This document shows, piece by piece, positions 21,005-30,014 of a stretch of 64,000 bases of DNA. A program made the position numbers and the translations under genes. Under the pieces are notes generated by a model that was not told the DNA's origin, did not search any database, and saw nothing but the letters and a program-made list of their open reading frames with translations. Source of the DNA: Chryseobacterium sediminis (GTDB lineage: Bacteria; Bacteroidota; Bacteroidia; Flavobacteriales; Weeksellaceae); assembly GCF_008386505.1 (NCBI RefSeq), contig NZ_VUNZ01000004.1, forward strand, positions 124,001-188,000, read 5' to 3'. How positions within the stretch are numbered: the first letter of the stretch is position 1; each line of letters starts with the position of its first letter.

Positions 21005-21012
21005 TATCTTTG
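21005..21012 (+). promoter_or_regulatory. -7 promoter element of the ter operon
   Basis: TATCTTTG matches TAnnTTTG exactly. The implied start site leaves a leader of about 80 bases before the first ter gene. Confidence 0.6.
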
Positions 21013-21101
21013 GGAAGAATAGTATCGTGAACACTTTTTGATGATTAGAAAATTTTAAATCTTTTTCAAGAAGCTAAATAAAAACTTTTAACTTAAAACA
21101 A

Positions 21102-21770
21102 TTGAAAACAGAGATCGACATTCATAACCACTATCATTTTTCCTTTGACCTGTGGCTTACTTTAATCAAATCTCATCCTGAATTTAAAACAAAAAGAGTT
21201 GAGCTGTTCTCCTCATTTTTCAACGTAAATAAACCGATAGAAGAAGTTGAGAAAACCGTAAAATATTACGATGATCTTTGTAATAACATTAATGAAGTAA
21301 CCGGAGGGAATATAGACACTTTTGAGATTTATCTGATGATTCTTGGTGCTTTGGATGTAGATGTAAAACTGTTGAATAAGGAAAAACTTAATGAGTTTTA
21401 TGCAAAAAGTGAAGATTTATTTCTGGAATATAAACCAGTTGTGATTTTTGAGAATATTCATGAATTTTTTGAGGATATCAAAAACCAGGGAAAGACCATC
21501 AATATTCTGAGTAATACAGGATTCATCAAGGGAACAACAATGAGAAAATTTCTGATTCACGAAAACTTGGATCAGTACATAGATTTTCATATTTACTCTG
21601 ATGAAATCAACTGTTCCAAACCGAACCCGCTTATTTTTCAGGAGGTGAAAAATAAGATTAAAGATCAGGATTTGCCAATGCATCAGATTCTTCATATCGG
21701 GGATAACCCGTTTGCTGATTATGAGGGGGCAAAAAATTTCGGTTTCAATGCACATTTACTTAAACACTAA
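21102..21770 (+). CDS. HAD-superfamily hydrolase of the ter operon
   Basis: A 222-residue HAD phosphatase-like protein with a TTG start. The nucleophile motif is FSFDLWLTL near residues 14-22, with Asp in the usual place. Motif II is NILSNTG, motif III includes KPNP, and motif IV is HIGDNPFADYEGA. A cap of helices lies between motifs I and II. HAD proteins like this are known members of ter stress clusters, encoded beside a PRTase and TerD. It is the first gene of a seven-gene operon running to terC. The substrate is unknown. Confidence 0.85.
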   Translation: MKTEIDIHNHYHFSFDLWLTLIKSHPEFKTKRVELFSSFFNVNKPIEEVEKTVKYYDDLCNNINEVTGGNIDTFEIYLMILGALDVDVKLLNKEKLNEFYAKSEDLFLEYKPVVIFENIHEFFEDIKNQGKTINILSNTGFIKGTTMRKFLIHENLDQYIDFHIYSDEINCSKPNPLIFQEVKNKIKDQDLPMHQILHIGDNPFADYEGAKNFGFNAHLLKH

Positions 21771-21778
21771 AAATAAAC

Positions 21779-22603
21779 ATGAATAAAAGATATAGCTTAC
21801 ACCACATTCATTCTGCGGATGAGTTTACTTTCTCACCTGCGGAATACAGCTATTTCAAGTATGGCGATAAGTCGTATGCTGAAAAATTTGCAAGAGAATT
21901 ATTCGACGGATTTATTTCCGAAAACGAATCGCTTTTAGATACTGATAAAGAAATTGTAGTGCTACCAAGTCCATACATGGCAATTCCTACCGCTTCTAAT
22001 TTTTTATGCTTTTACTTTAAGAAACATCTGGATTTTTATCTGTTTCAAAAAGGAAAAAAGTCAAGTATTTTATCTAAAATAAATCGTAATCATACCTATA
22101 TCACAGATTATGGGAATCTGAATTTTGAAGACCGTAAAAATCTAATCGCAAATGATACTTATTATATCGATAAGGATTTTTTGAGAGGAAAACTTTGTAT
22201 TTTTATAGACGATATAAAAATCACGGGAAGTCATGAATATACAGTGAACAGAATTCTGGACGAATACAGCGTGGAGGCTGACTTTATGTTCATGTATTAT
22301 GCTGAGCTGATGAATTTTGACCTTGATCCTAAAATTGAAAACTTTTTCAATTACTATGCGGTAAAAAATGTAAAACATGTTGCAGAAGTGATGAATAAAG
22401 AGAGTTTCCAGTTCAATACAAGGATTGTAAAATATATTTTAGGCCTGGATTCAAGTAATTTTGATTATCTTACGTCTAAAGTAAAAAAGGAACAGATGGA
22501 CCTGCTTTTGGAGCTGGCTATCAGTAACAATTATCATTTAATAAAAGAATACGAAAATAACATCAATACTTTAACACAAACGGAATTATATTATGGCTAT
22601 TAA
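21779..22603 (+). CDS. PRTase-like protein of the ter operon
   Basis: A 274-residue protein with a phosphoribosyltransferase fold. The PRPP-loop motif is CIFIDDIKITGSHE near residues 138-151. The upstream VVLPSPYMAIPTAS may be the pyrophosphate loop. PRTases of this kind accompany TerD and HAD proteins in ter systems, where a nucleoside-like metabolite has been proposed. Its 3' end overlaps the start of the first terD gene by 11 bases, which supports coupled translation. The reaction is not established. Confidence 0.8.
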   Translation: MNKRYSLHHIHSADEFTFSPAEYSYFKYGDKSYAEKFARELFDGFISENESLLDTDKEIVVLPSPYMAIPTASNFLCFYFKKHLDFYLFQKGKKSSILSKINRNHTYITDYGNLNFEDRKNLIANDTYYIDKDFLRGKLCIFIDDIKITGSHEYTVNRILDEYSVEADFMFMYYAELMNFDLDPKIENFFNYYAVKNVKHVAEVMNKESFQFNTRIVKYILGLDSSNFDYLTSKVKKEQMDLLLELAISNNYHLIKEYENNINTLTQTELYYGY

Positions 22604-23150
22604 CTTACAAAAAGGACAAAGAGAAAACATTAACGCACCTAAATTTACTGTAGGTTTAGGATGGGATATCAATAATACTTCTACAGGAACAGGATTTGAC
22701 CTTGATGCTTCTTTGTTTTTGCTTGGTGACGACAAAAAATTAGTTTCAGATAATCACTTTATTTTTTATAACAACCTTGAGTCTCCGGACAAATCTGTAA
22801 TCCACACAGGAGATAACCTTACAGGAGAAGGAGCTGGTGATGATGAACAGATCAAAATTGATCTTACAAAAATTGACGATGCGATCAAAGAAATTACTGT
22901 AGTAGTAACGATTCACGAAGCAGATTCAAGAAAACAAAATTTTGGACAGGTAAGAAATTCTTTCATCAGAATTTTCAATACAGATACGAATGAAGAGATC
23001 TTAAAATATGAACTGGATGAAGATTTCTCAATCGAAACTGCTGTAGAATTCGGAAGAATCTACAACAGAAACGGAGAATGGAAATTTGAGGCTGTAGGGG
23101 CAGGACAGAGAGACGGCCTTGAGAAGTTTGTATCAATTTATCAGAAGTAA
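22593..23150 (+). CDS. terD: TerD-family stress protein (1)
   Basis: A 185-residue TerD/TerE-type protein, full length for the family. It begins INLQKGQRENI and contains GWDINNTSTGTGFDLDAS and the acidic GDNLTGEGAGDDEQI, which fits calcium-binding loops of the TerD fold. These soluble proteins take part in resistance to tellurite, phage and other stresses. It overlaps the PRTase gene and is 2 bases from the TelA-family gene. Confidence 0.93.
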   Translation: MAINLQKGQRENINAPKFTVGLGWDINNTSTGTGFDLDASLFLLGDDKKLVSDNHFIFYNNLESPDKSVIHTGDNLTGEGAGDDEQIKIDLTKIDDAIKEITVVVTIHEADSRKQNFGQVRNSFIRIFNTDTNEEILKYELDEDFSIETAVEFGRIYNRNGEWKFEAVGAGQRDGLEKFVSIYQK

Positions 23151-23152
23151 TC

Positions 23153-24328
23153 ATGGACAATCAGGAAAATCAACCCATAGATCCATTAGGATCAATAGAA
23201 CCTCTTAAAACCTTTGAACCTACACCAATGGTTCCTCCAACTCCGGCTCAGCCTGTTCAAAATGCAGCGCCGGCAGTTCTTGTGGATAGAGAAGGAAATG
23301 TAAATCTGACACAATTGCAGTCAGAAGACCGTCAGAAATATGAAGTTCTGGCGAACTCTATTGATGAAGCGAACCCGGGTTCCATTGTAAATTTCGGAGC
23401 GGAGCTTCAGAAAACATTAACCAATCAGAGTGACAGCTTCTTAGGAAACGTAAGAAGATCCAATTCAGGAGAAGTAGGAGGGCTTATCAATGATCTTTTG
23501 GTAGAGCTTAACTATGTGGATGTAGAAGAACTTAACGGAAATAAAGTGAAAAGTTTCCTGAGCAAATTACCATTCATGAAAAAGGTAATGACTCAGGTAG
23601 AAAACTTGTTTGCAAAATACGATAAGATCATCAACAATATTGAACAGATCTCTTATAAAGTAAATGCAGGAATCATTACTTCTACAAAAGATAACGCTGT
23701 TCTTCAGACTATCTTTGAAAGCAATGTGAATTCTATCAAGCAGATTGAAGATCTCGTGATTGCAGGAAATATCAGAATGGAAAGAGCTGCTGTAGAGCTT
23801 GCTCAGATGGAAACTGCTCCTCAGAATTTTCAGGATTATCAGATTGCTGACAAAAGAGATTTTATCGCGAGGCTAGACAGAAGAATGGCTGATCTTAAAG
23901 TGGTTCGTGTAATTATGATGCAGTCGCTTCCACAGATCAGACTGGTACAGAATAACAACGTTTCCATTGCTGAAAAAGCGCAGACGATTCTTACTACGAC
24001 ACTTCCTGTTTGGAAAAACCAGCTTTCATTGGCTGTGGCGATGTACAGACAGCAGCAGAATATTGAAATTCAGCAGAAAGTATCTTCTACTACAGAAGAG
24101 ATCTTAAGAAAGAATGCAGAGCGTCTTGGCCAGAACTCAATAAATGTTGCAAGAGCTAATGAGCAGACCATCGTGTCAGTAGAAACATTGAAAGAAACAA
24201 CATCAATGCTTATTAATACATTGAATGAAGTGAAACAAATCCAGAAACAGGGAGCAGATAACAGAAGAAAACTGGATCAGGATCTTCAGACATTGGAGCA
24301 TGAGCTTAAAGCGAATGTCAGAGGTTAA
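23153..24328 (+). CDS. TelA/KlaA-family toxic anion resistance protein
   Basis: A 391-residue protein of the TelA (PF05816-type) family. The N-terminal ~45 residues are Pro/Thr-rich and disordered. The rest is long alpha-helical, with characteristic patterns such as NRIDKINNIEQ-like, LPVWKNQLSLAVAMYRQQQ and a final coiled coil (RRKLDQDLQTLEHEL). TelA proteins are cytoplasmic and found in ter-type operons; their mechanism is not known. It sits directly after terD (1). Length is normal. Confidence 0.9.
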   Translation: MDNQENQPIDPLGSIEPLKTFEPTPMVPPTPAQPVQNAAPAVLVDREGNVNLTQLQSEDRQKYEVLANSIDEANPGSIVNFGAELQKTLTNQSDSFLGNVRRSNSGEVGGLINDLLVELNYVDVEELNGNKVKSFLSKLPFMKKVMTQVENLFAKYDKIINNIEQISYKVNAGIITSTKDNAVLQTIFESNVNSIKQIEDLVIAGNIRMERAAVELAQMETAPQNFQDYQIADKRDFIARLDRRMADLKVVRVIMMQSLPQIRLVQNNNVSIAEKAQTILTTTLPVWKNQLSLAVAMYRQQQNIEIQQKVSSTTEEILRKNAERLGQNSINVARANEQTIVSVETLKETTSMLINTLNEVKQIQKQGADNRRKLDQDLQTLEHELKANVRG

Positions 24329-24344
24329 TTTATAGAATACTAAG

Positions 24345-25292
24345 GTGGGGGATGATGCAGCAACCATATTGTCGCAAAGCAAAAGAAGATTAACAAAGCT
24401 TAAGCTTCTCGCTAATTTTTTTGAACATATTGATATCATATCAATATACATCAAAACAGATATTATCCACAATCTGTTTCAGGAAAATACGGCTTTAGAT
24501 TACAATAAACTGGAACTTTTCCACCTGCAGTATACGGACAGTCTCATAGAACTTCTGACTAAAATTAAAAGACAGAAAGAAAATGATATGCTGGCTTTTA
24601 TCAACGAAATTAACATCAATAATAAATATATTTCAGGTTTTGAGGAAAGACGGGTAGACAGCTTTCAGACGGACAGGAAAATGTACAGTGGTGTATTTTC
24701 CCAACATTTGAAAACTCTGTATAAAGACCTTACAGAAGATAGTTTTACAGCCAATTGGGATAATGTACTGTATTTTCATAAAAAATATGCTCAGGAATTT
24801 TATAGGACAGAAGTAGATGAAACACTACTGAAATCTGATTCTTTTCCGGCTTATCAGTATAAAGATTATTCTATTGAAAGAAAGCTGTTGGGAAGGCTCA
24901 ATATACAAGGATTTAAAGTCCGGTTTGTATGTGGATACCTTATCGGAACGCGTGATTATGAACTTTTCAAAATCTTTCAGTCTGATGATTATTTTATTTT
25001 CAGTGTAGACGAAAAAAAAATGTATCTTTTTGACAAAGAATTGGATAAGCTGGATATCTCTGAAAATCAGTCTAACCAAAGTTCCATTATTGATCAGCTG
25101 AGAAGTAAAAATGAACAGCTGGAAAACAGTATGAACGAAAGAAAACGTGCTTTACCGGCTGAAGTAGAAGGAGTTTTGAAAGATTATATCAAAAACCTGG
25201 AAAATATGGATATTATGAGCAAAATATTTGATTTTGACGAAGAAACAAATATTCTGCGGGCAATGCTTAATTTGAATCTGAATAATAACTAA
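24345..25292 (+). CDS. Unknown helical protein of the ter operon
   Basis: A 315-residue protein with a GTG start, encoded between the TelA-family gene and terD (2). It is soluble and mainly helical, rich in Lys, Asp, Ile and Tyr, with a likely coiled coil at residues 250-280 (SSIIDQLRSKNEQLENSMNE). I recognise no domain. Its fixed place in the operon suggests it is a structural partner of TelA or TerD. The start is uncertain, because no ATG lies at the 5' end. Confidence 0.65.
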   Translation: MGDDAATILSQSKRRLTKLKLLANFFEHIDIISIYIKTDIIHNLFQENTALDYNKLELFHLQYTDSLIELLTKIKRQKENDMLAFINEININNKYISGFEERRVDSFQTDRKMYSGVFSQHLKTLYKDLTEDSFTANWDNVLYFHKKYAQEFYRTEVDETLLKSDSFPAYQYKDYSIERKLLGRLNIQGFKVRFVCGYLIGTRDYELFKIFQSDDYFIFSVDEKKMYLFDKELDKLDISENQSNQSSIIDQLRSKNEQLENSMNERKRALPAEVEGVLKDYIKNLENMDIMSKIFDFDEETNILRAMLNLNLNNN

Positions 25293-25360
25293 AACGAAAT
25301 TTGTAAAGCAAAAAGGTTCACTTTTTTGCATAAAAGTAAATAACAACTAAACATAAAAAG

Positions 25361-25969
25361 ATGGCTATCAACTTACAAAAAGGTCAGAGAATCAACCTTA
25401 AAAAAGAAAATGGAGCTGAACTTTCACAGGCTTGTGTAGGAATCAACTGGGGAGCAATTGAAAAAAAAGGATTTTTTGGAACTAAAAAAGAAGCAGTAGA
25501 CTTAGACGGAAGCTGTATTTTATATGATTCAAACAAAAACGTTACGGAAGTAATTTATTTCGGAAATCTTAAATCCAGAAACGGATCCGTAAGACACAGC
25601 GGAGACGATCTTACCGGTGACGTAAACGGAGATGACGGATTGGATAATGAGGTGATTACTGTCGATTTCAGCCAGCTGGAGCCTAATGTAGAGCATGTAG
25701 CAATGGTACTGAATAGCTACAGAGGACAGGATTTCGGAACAATTCCTTTTGCTTCTATCCGTATTTATGAAGGCACACCTACCAATGTAAGAGAAGTTTT
25801 TGCAAAATATGATATTGCAAATGATGCTTCTTTCAGCGGACATGTTGCCATGGTAATGGGCGTTTTCTATAAAAGAAACGGAGAATGGAAATTCAACGCT
25901 ATCGGAGACCCTACTGCAGACAAAAAACTGGAGCAGACGGTTCAGACGGTTCAGATGAATTACCTATAA
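25361..25969 (+). CDS. TerD-family stress protein (2), TerZ-like
   Basis: A 202-residue TerD-fold protein, a diverged paralogue of the first one; both start MAINLQKGQR. Here the middle is GVNWGAIEKKGFFG-like, followed by VDLDGSCILYD and HSGDDLTGDVNGDDGLDNE, an acidic loop likely to bind calcium. The form with a KKGFFG insertion resembles TerZ/TerX members. It lies between the unknown helical protein and terC. Confidence 0.9.
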   Translation: MAINLQKGQRINLKKENGAELSQACVGINWGAIEKKGFFGTKKEAVDLDGSCILYDSNKNVTEVIYFGNLKSRNGSVRHSGDDLTGDVNGDDGLDNEVITVDFSQLEPNVEHVAMVLNSYRGQDFGTIPFASIRIYEGTPTNVREVFAKYDIANDASFSGHVAMVMGVFYKRNGEWKFNAIGDPTADKKLEQTVQTVQMNYL

Positions 25970-26054
25970 TCAATTGTAAATCAAAAGATAAATAAAATAG
26001 CAATATTTGTACTCTGTGCATCTATTGCTTTTATCATATAATAACATAACTCAA

Positions 26055-27098
26055 GTGGAACATCAAAGTATTTTAGAACTGCACCCAGGTCTGGTGTGGG
26101 GATTTGCAATAACAGTCGTTATTATGCTGCTCCTGGACTTAGGGGTATTTAACAAAAAAAGTCACGAAGTATCTTCCAAAGAAGCTACCATATGGTCTAT
26201 CGTATGGATCTCATTGTCAATGGTCTTTTCGGGAGTGGTGTATTGGGTATTCAATACCGATGGAAGCCCTGAAAGCCATGCTTTGGCAATAGAGAAATTT
26301 ACACAGTATCAGGCTGCCTATTGGATTGAAAAAGCCCTGTCTGTGGATAATTTATTTGTTTTTATCCTGGTTTTCGGATTCTTTAAAGTTCCGAAATATC
26401 TTCATCATAAGGTTCTTTTCTGGGGAATCATTGGTGCATTGATCTTCAGGGCTATATTCATCTTTGCAGGAGTAGGATTGATTAATCTGACTTATCTTCC
26501 TGAAATGAATATCTTCGGAGAAGCAGTAAAAATCAATGTTGTAATGACATTATTCGGGTTGTTCCTTGTTTATGCGGGAATCAAATCATGGGGTGATGGT
26601 GGCGATGATGACGATGAAGATTATAGCAATACAGCAGGTGCAAAGCTTATCAAAAGTTTCTGGAAGGTTTCTGATAATTATGATGGAGATAAATTCTTCA
26701 CCATTCAGAACGGAATCAAAATGGCAACTCCTCTTTTAGTAGTGGTAGGGGTTATTGAATTTACGGACGTTCTTTTCGCTGTAGACTCTATTCCGGCTAT
26801 TTTTGCGATTTCAAATGACCCGTTCATCCTTTATACATCGAATATCTTTGCTATTTTAGGATTAAGATCATTATACTTCCTGTTAGCGAACTTTATCCAT
26901 ATGTTCAGCAAACTTCCATACGGATTGGCCATTATCCTTTCCTTCATTGGAGTTAAAATGCTTATTGCACCATGGATTCATATTCCGTCTCCGGTTTCAT
27001 TAGGAATTGTAGGAGGAGTATTAGTGATCTCTGTTCTTTTATCTATCATTTTTCCTGAAAAAGAAGAAGAGAAGAAAGAAGAATTGGAAGAAAAATAA
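26055..27098 (+). CDS. terC: TerC-family integral membrane protein
   Basis: A membrane protein of about 347 residues with the TerC signature: several helices with conserved acidic residues in VDNLFVFILVFGFF and later FTDVLFAVDSIPAIFAI. An acidic loop GGDDDDEDYSN lies between the two halves, and the C-terminus is Glu/Lys-rich. I chose the GTG at 26055 (MEHQSILEL). An in-frame TTG at 26007 would add 16 odd residues in a region that looks like leader. TerC proteins have been linked to manganese export and to tellurite resistance. It is the last gene of the ter operon, closed by a terminator. Confidence 0.88.
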   Translation: MEHQSILELHPGLVWGFAITVVIMLLLDLGVFNKKSHEVSSKEATIWSIVWISLSMVFSGVVYWVFNTDGSPESHALAIEKFTQYQAAYWIEKALSVDNLFVFILVFGFFKVPKYLHHKVLFWGIIGALIFRAIFIFAGVGLINLTYLPEMNIFGEAVKINVVMTLFGLFLVYAGIKSWGDGGDDDDEDYSNTAGAKLIKSFWKVSDNYDGDKFFTIQNGIKMATPLLVVVGVIEFTDVLFAVDSIPAIFAISNDPFILYTSNIFAILGLRSLYFLLANFIHMFSKLPYGLAIILSFIGVKMLIAPWIHIPSPVSLGIVGGVLVISVLLSIIFPEKEEEKKEELEEK

Positions 27099-27124
27099 AA
27101 TAGTATTTAAATTTTAAATATATC

Positions 27125-27158
27125 AAAGCCTCCGGATTATAATTCTGGAGGCTTTTTT
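27125..27158 (+). terminator. Terminator of the ter operon
   Basis: AAAGCCTCC pairs with GGAGGCTTT around an AT-rich loop that extends the stem; six T follow. Confidence 0.92.
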
Positions 27159-27169
27159 GTTGATGAAGT

Positions 27170-27388
27170 TTTGTTGGAAAACGCAAAGTCGCAAAGAGTA
27201 TAATCATAATTCCTGCTTTTAAGGCGTAAGAAAATCAAAGATTTTCAGCAAGGATAATTACTTATATTAATTATTCACATTATTCAAAACCATATTATTA
27301 GCGGTATTAAATTTTATCTTCGATAAAATCCTTGCGTCTTAATACATTCTTATAAAAACTTTAGCTCCTTTGCGTTTCCAACAAAGCA
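27170..27388. repeat. MITE-like intergenic element with terminal inverted repeats
   Basis: The left end TTGTTGGAAAACGCAAAG (27171-27189 region) is mirrored at the right end by CTTTGCGTTTCCAACAA (about 27368-27385), with one extra base. Inside are AAGGCGTAAG...GCAAGGATAA and, inverted, ATCCTTGCGTCTTA. The ~215-base element has no gene. It looks like a non-autonomous mobile element of the Chryseobacterium intergenic type; the copy number is unknown. Confidence 0.6.
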
Positions 27389-27408
27389 AAAAAATATTTA
27401 AAAAACAA

Positions 27409-27451
27409 AACAGACAGACTGGTCTGTATGTTGTTTTTTTTCATACATTTG
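27409..27451 (+). promoter_or_regulatory. TetR operator and promoter
   Basis: The core ACAGACTGGTCTGT (27414-27427) is a near-perfect palindrome that extends with one mismatch to 24 bases. It is followed by the -7 box TACATTTG (27444-27451). The operator overlaps the -33 region, so the TetR protein encoded next probably represses its own operon. Confidence 0.75.
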
Positions 27452-27470
27452 TTTCAGAAAAGAAAAGCAT

Positions 27471-27998
27471 ATGAAATCTCCAAGAGAAAGAATAATAGAA
27501 ACGACCTTTCAATTGTTTGCCAGACAAGGGTACAATTCTACAGGAATCAACCAGATCATTTCCGAGGCAGAAGTAGCCAAAGCAAGCTTTTATCAATATT
27601 TTAAATCCAAAGAAGACCTATGTGTGGAATTTCTCAACGTAAGACATGAATACTGGTTCAGTGAACTCAATAACTTTTTAGCAAAGGAAAAAGATTCAAA
27701 ATCTAAAATCACTAAAGCTTTCGATTTTCTGGTATATATGAATGGTAAAGAAAATTTCAGAGGATGTAGTTTCCTGAATATTTTATCAGAAATACCGATG
27801 GATAATGTTAAAATTCTGAGTGTCATTCAATCCCATAAAGCTGATCTCAGAAACTTTTTTTTAGAATTACTGAATAATGATTCCCTTTCCGATCATGTCT
27901 ATATGCTTTTTGAGAGCAGTATTATTGAAAGCCAGCTTTTCAAATCCAATGAATTAATTGAAAAATCAAAAAAAATAGTCACCAATTTAATACAATAA
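27471..27998 (+). CDS. TetR/AcrR-family regulator
   Basis: A 175-residue TetR-type repressor. The N-terminal helix-turn-helix reads RIIETTFQLFARQGYNSTGI followed by NQIISEAEVAKASFYQYFKSKEDL. The C-terminal ligand domain is not conserved, as is usual. A palindromic operator lies in its own promoter, which points to autoregulation. The only cotranscribed gene is an NTF2-like protein starting 3 bases downstream. The effector is unknown. Confidence 0.93.
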   Translation: MKSPRERIIETTFQLFARQGYNSTGINQIISEAEVAKASFYQYFKSKEDLCVEFLNVRHEYWFSELNNFLAKEKDSKSKITKAFDFLVYMNGKENFRGCSFLNILSEIPMDNVKILSVIQSHKADLRNFFLELLNNDSLSDHVYMLFESSIIESQLFKSNELIEKSKKIVTNLIQ

Positions 27999-28001
27999 GT
28001 T

Positions 28002-28412
28002 ATGGAACAAAAACATCCGCTTCCGCCTTTCACCCTTGAAACGGCACTGGAAAAAATTCAATTGGCAGAAGATGCCTGGAACAGTCAGGATCCCGAAAAA
28101 GTTTCCAAAGCATATACCATCGACAGCGAATGGAGAAACAGGGATACATTTGTAAATGGAAGAGAAAATATTATAGTATTTCTGCAGAAAAAATGGGAAA
28201 AAGAACTCCATTATAAGCTTAAGAAAGAATATTGGGCCCACACAGACAATCGTATTGCCGTTCGTTTTGAATATGAATATCAAACAAAAGACGGAAACTG
28301 GTTCAGGGCGTATGGAAACGAAAACTGGGAGTTTGATGAAAACGGTCTGATGGCGAAAAGATATGCAAGTATCAATGATTTGGAAATCAGAGAAGAAGAA
28401 CGAAAATTTTAA
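28002..28412 (+). CDS. NTF2-like protein, DUF1348/SnoaL-type
   Basis: A 136-residue protein of the nuclear-transport-factor-2-like fold, DUF1348 type. Recognisable parts are KIQLAEDAWNSQDPEKVSKAYT near the N-terminus and WRNRDTFVNGRENI, then RFEYEYQTKDGNWFRAYGNENWEF. Proteins of this fold form small barrels that bind or isomerise hydrophobic molecules; the substrate is unknown. It is in an operon with the TetR regulator and so is probably induced by the same signal. A terminator follows. Confidence 0.85.
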   Translation: MEQKHPLPPFTLETALEKIQLAEDAWNSQDPEKVSKAYTIDSEWRNRDTFVNGRENIIVFLQKKWEKELHYKLKKEYWAHTDNRIAVRFEYEYQTKDGNWFRAYGNENWEFDENGLMAKRYASINDLEIREEERKF

Positions 28413-28417
28413 CAATG

Positions 28418-28446
28418 AGGACTGTTGTAATAACAGTCTTTTTTAT
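28418..28446 (+). terminator. Terminator of the TetR/NTF2-like operon
   Basis: GACTGTT (28420-28426) pairs with AACAGTC (28432-28438), followed by a run of T. Confidence 0.85.
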
Positions 28447-28563
28447 GCATAAAATTCATTTTCTTGTTTTATATTTGTTGAAAATTATTCGATACTTTAA
28501 ACTAATAACCATCTGAATTATATACTCATCTGAAGATAATTCGGATAAAAAACTTAAATACAA

Positions 28564-29958
28564 ATGAGAAAAAATCGATCAATCGAAAAAGTATTCTTAC
28601 TTTTTTTGCTTACGCCGTTTCTGGCTTATTCCCAATGTTGGAAAGAAATATCTACAGGAAGATGGAACTCTGTAGGAGTTAAAAATGACGGAACCCTCTG
28701 GACTTGGGGGAATAATTGGTATGGACAGTTAGGAGATGGAACTACTGATTATAAAACAAGCCCCGTTCAGATTGGAAATGCCAACTGGAAAAGTATCATA
28801 ACAACTCCGGCAGAAGACTATGTCCTGGCTATAAAATCTGATGATTCACTCTGGGGATGGGGAAGTAATTTTCATGGATTGATGGGAGGCGCTATCAATG
28901 AGAATAAAACGAGTCCTGTAGAGATAGGGAGTGCTGCTAATATAAAAAATATGTCTCCTGGGGAACATATATTAACAGTAAGAACAGACGGAACGCTATG
29001 GGCCAGAGGAGATAATACTTTTGGACAATTAGGAGATGGAACAATAACAGACCAAAACTTTAATTATATTCAAATAGGAACCGGAACCAATTGGAAAGCC
29101 GTTGGAGTAGGAGTATTTCACTCTATTGCTCTGAAAGCAGATGGAACACTCTGGGCTTGGGGCTATAATAGTACAGGACAATTGGGAGATGGTACGAATG
29201 TCTATAAAACGAGCCCGGTTCAGATAGGAACAGATACCAATTGGAAAAGCATATCCGCTGGACCTAATTATAACTTGGCATTAAAAACGGATGGTACACT
29301 TTGGGCATGGGGATACAATGTCAATGGGAAAGTAGGTGATGGAACTACCATAGATAAATTTGTTCCTACTCAAATAGGTACTTCTTCAGATTGGAAGAGT
29401 ATTGCAGCTGGAGTTAATCATTCTTTGGCAATAAAAAATAACGGAACACTTTGGGCCTGGGGAGACAATAGCACAGGACAATTAGGGGATGGTACTTATC
29501 TTAATAAATTGGTTCCCACTCAAATTGGTGTACAAACCAATTGGAAAACTGCAGCAGGAGGATATAATCATACACTAGCCTTAAAAACAGATGGTTCACT
29601 TTGGAGCTGGGGTAATAATGGATCAGGTCAGCTTGGAGATGGTACCATTGTTGAAAAAATCATACCTACAGCTATTTCATGTCCTACAAGTTTAACTTTG
29701 CAGGTAAACGACAATGTTATAAAAAATGAAGGGATTGTACTGTATCCAAATCCTGCAAACACTTCATTTATGATTAAAAATCTTTCAGGAATTAAAATGG
29801 TAAAAGTATATAATGAAGAAGGAAGATTGATCGGTTCTTATACAAATATCAATGTTATTAACATACAATCCTTACAGCAAGGCATTTATTGGGTTAAAAT
29901 AGAAGATTTGAAAGGGAATACAGTCATAAAAAAATTGATAAAGACCGAAGAAAAATAA
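28564..29958 (+). CDS. Secreted RCC1-repeat protein with type IX sorting tail
   Basis: A 464-residue exported protein. The signal peptide ends near residue 23 (FLAYSQ). About seven RCC1-type blades follow, each with a copy like ALKTDGTLWAWGYN followed by GQLGDGT, forming a seven-bladed propeller. The last ~75 residues (LYPNPANTSFMI, then GIYWVKIEDLKG, ending with KKLIK) are a type A type IX secretion sorting domain, so the protein should pass the outer membrane and be anchored or released. The repeats are very similar to one another in DNA, so copy number may vary. The ligand is unknown. It is followed by a terminator. Confidence 0.9.
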   Translation: MRKNRSIEKVFLLFLLTPFLAYSQCWKEISTGRWNSVGVKNDGTLWTWGNNWYGQLGDGTTDYKTSPVQIGNANWKSIITTPAEDYVLAIKSDDSLWGWGSNFHGLMGGAINENKTSPVEIGSAANIKNMSPGEHILTVRTDGTLWARGDNTFGQLGDGTITDQNFNYIQIGTGTNWKAVGVGVFHSIALKADGTLWAWGYNSTGQLGDGTNVYKTSPVQIGTDTNWKSISAGPNYNLALKTDGTLWAWGYNVNGKVGDGTTIDKFVPTQIGTSSDWKSIAAGVNHSLAIKNNGTLWAWGDNSTGQLGDGTYLNKLVPTQIGVQTNWKTAAGGYNHTLALKTDGSLWSWGNNGSGQLGDGTIVEKIIPTAISCPTSLTLQVNDNVIKNEGIVLYPNPANTSFMIKNLSGIKMVKVYNEEGRLIGSYTNINVINIQSLQQGIYWVKIEDLKGNTVIKKLIKTEEK

Positions 29959-29961
29959 TAA

Positions 29962-29993
29962 AAAAAGGGGCTGTATTTATATTGCCCCTTTAC
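29962..29993. terminator. Terminator after the RCC1 gene
   Basis: AAAGGGGC (29964-29971) pairs with GCCCCTTT (29984-29991). It lies between two convergent genes and can serve both. Confidence 0.8.
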
Positions 29994-30014
29994 TATTTAT
30001 TGTAAGCTTTTAAT

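Noticed and set aside
28564..29958. Eukaryote-like RCC1 protein acquired by transfer with a nuclear role
   Set aside because: The signal peptide and type IX sorting domain show that it is a normal exported bacterial propeller.
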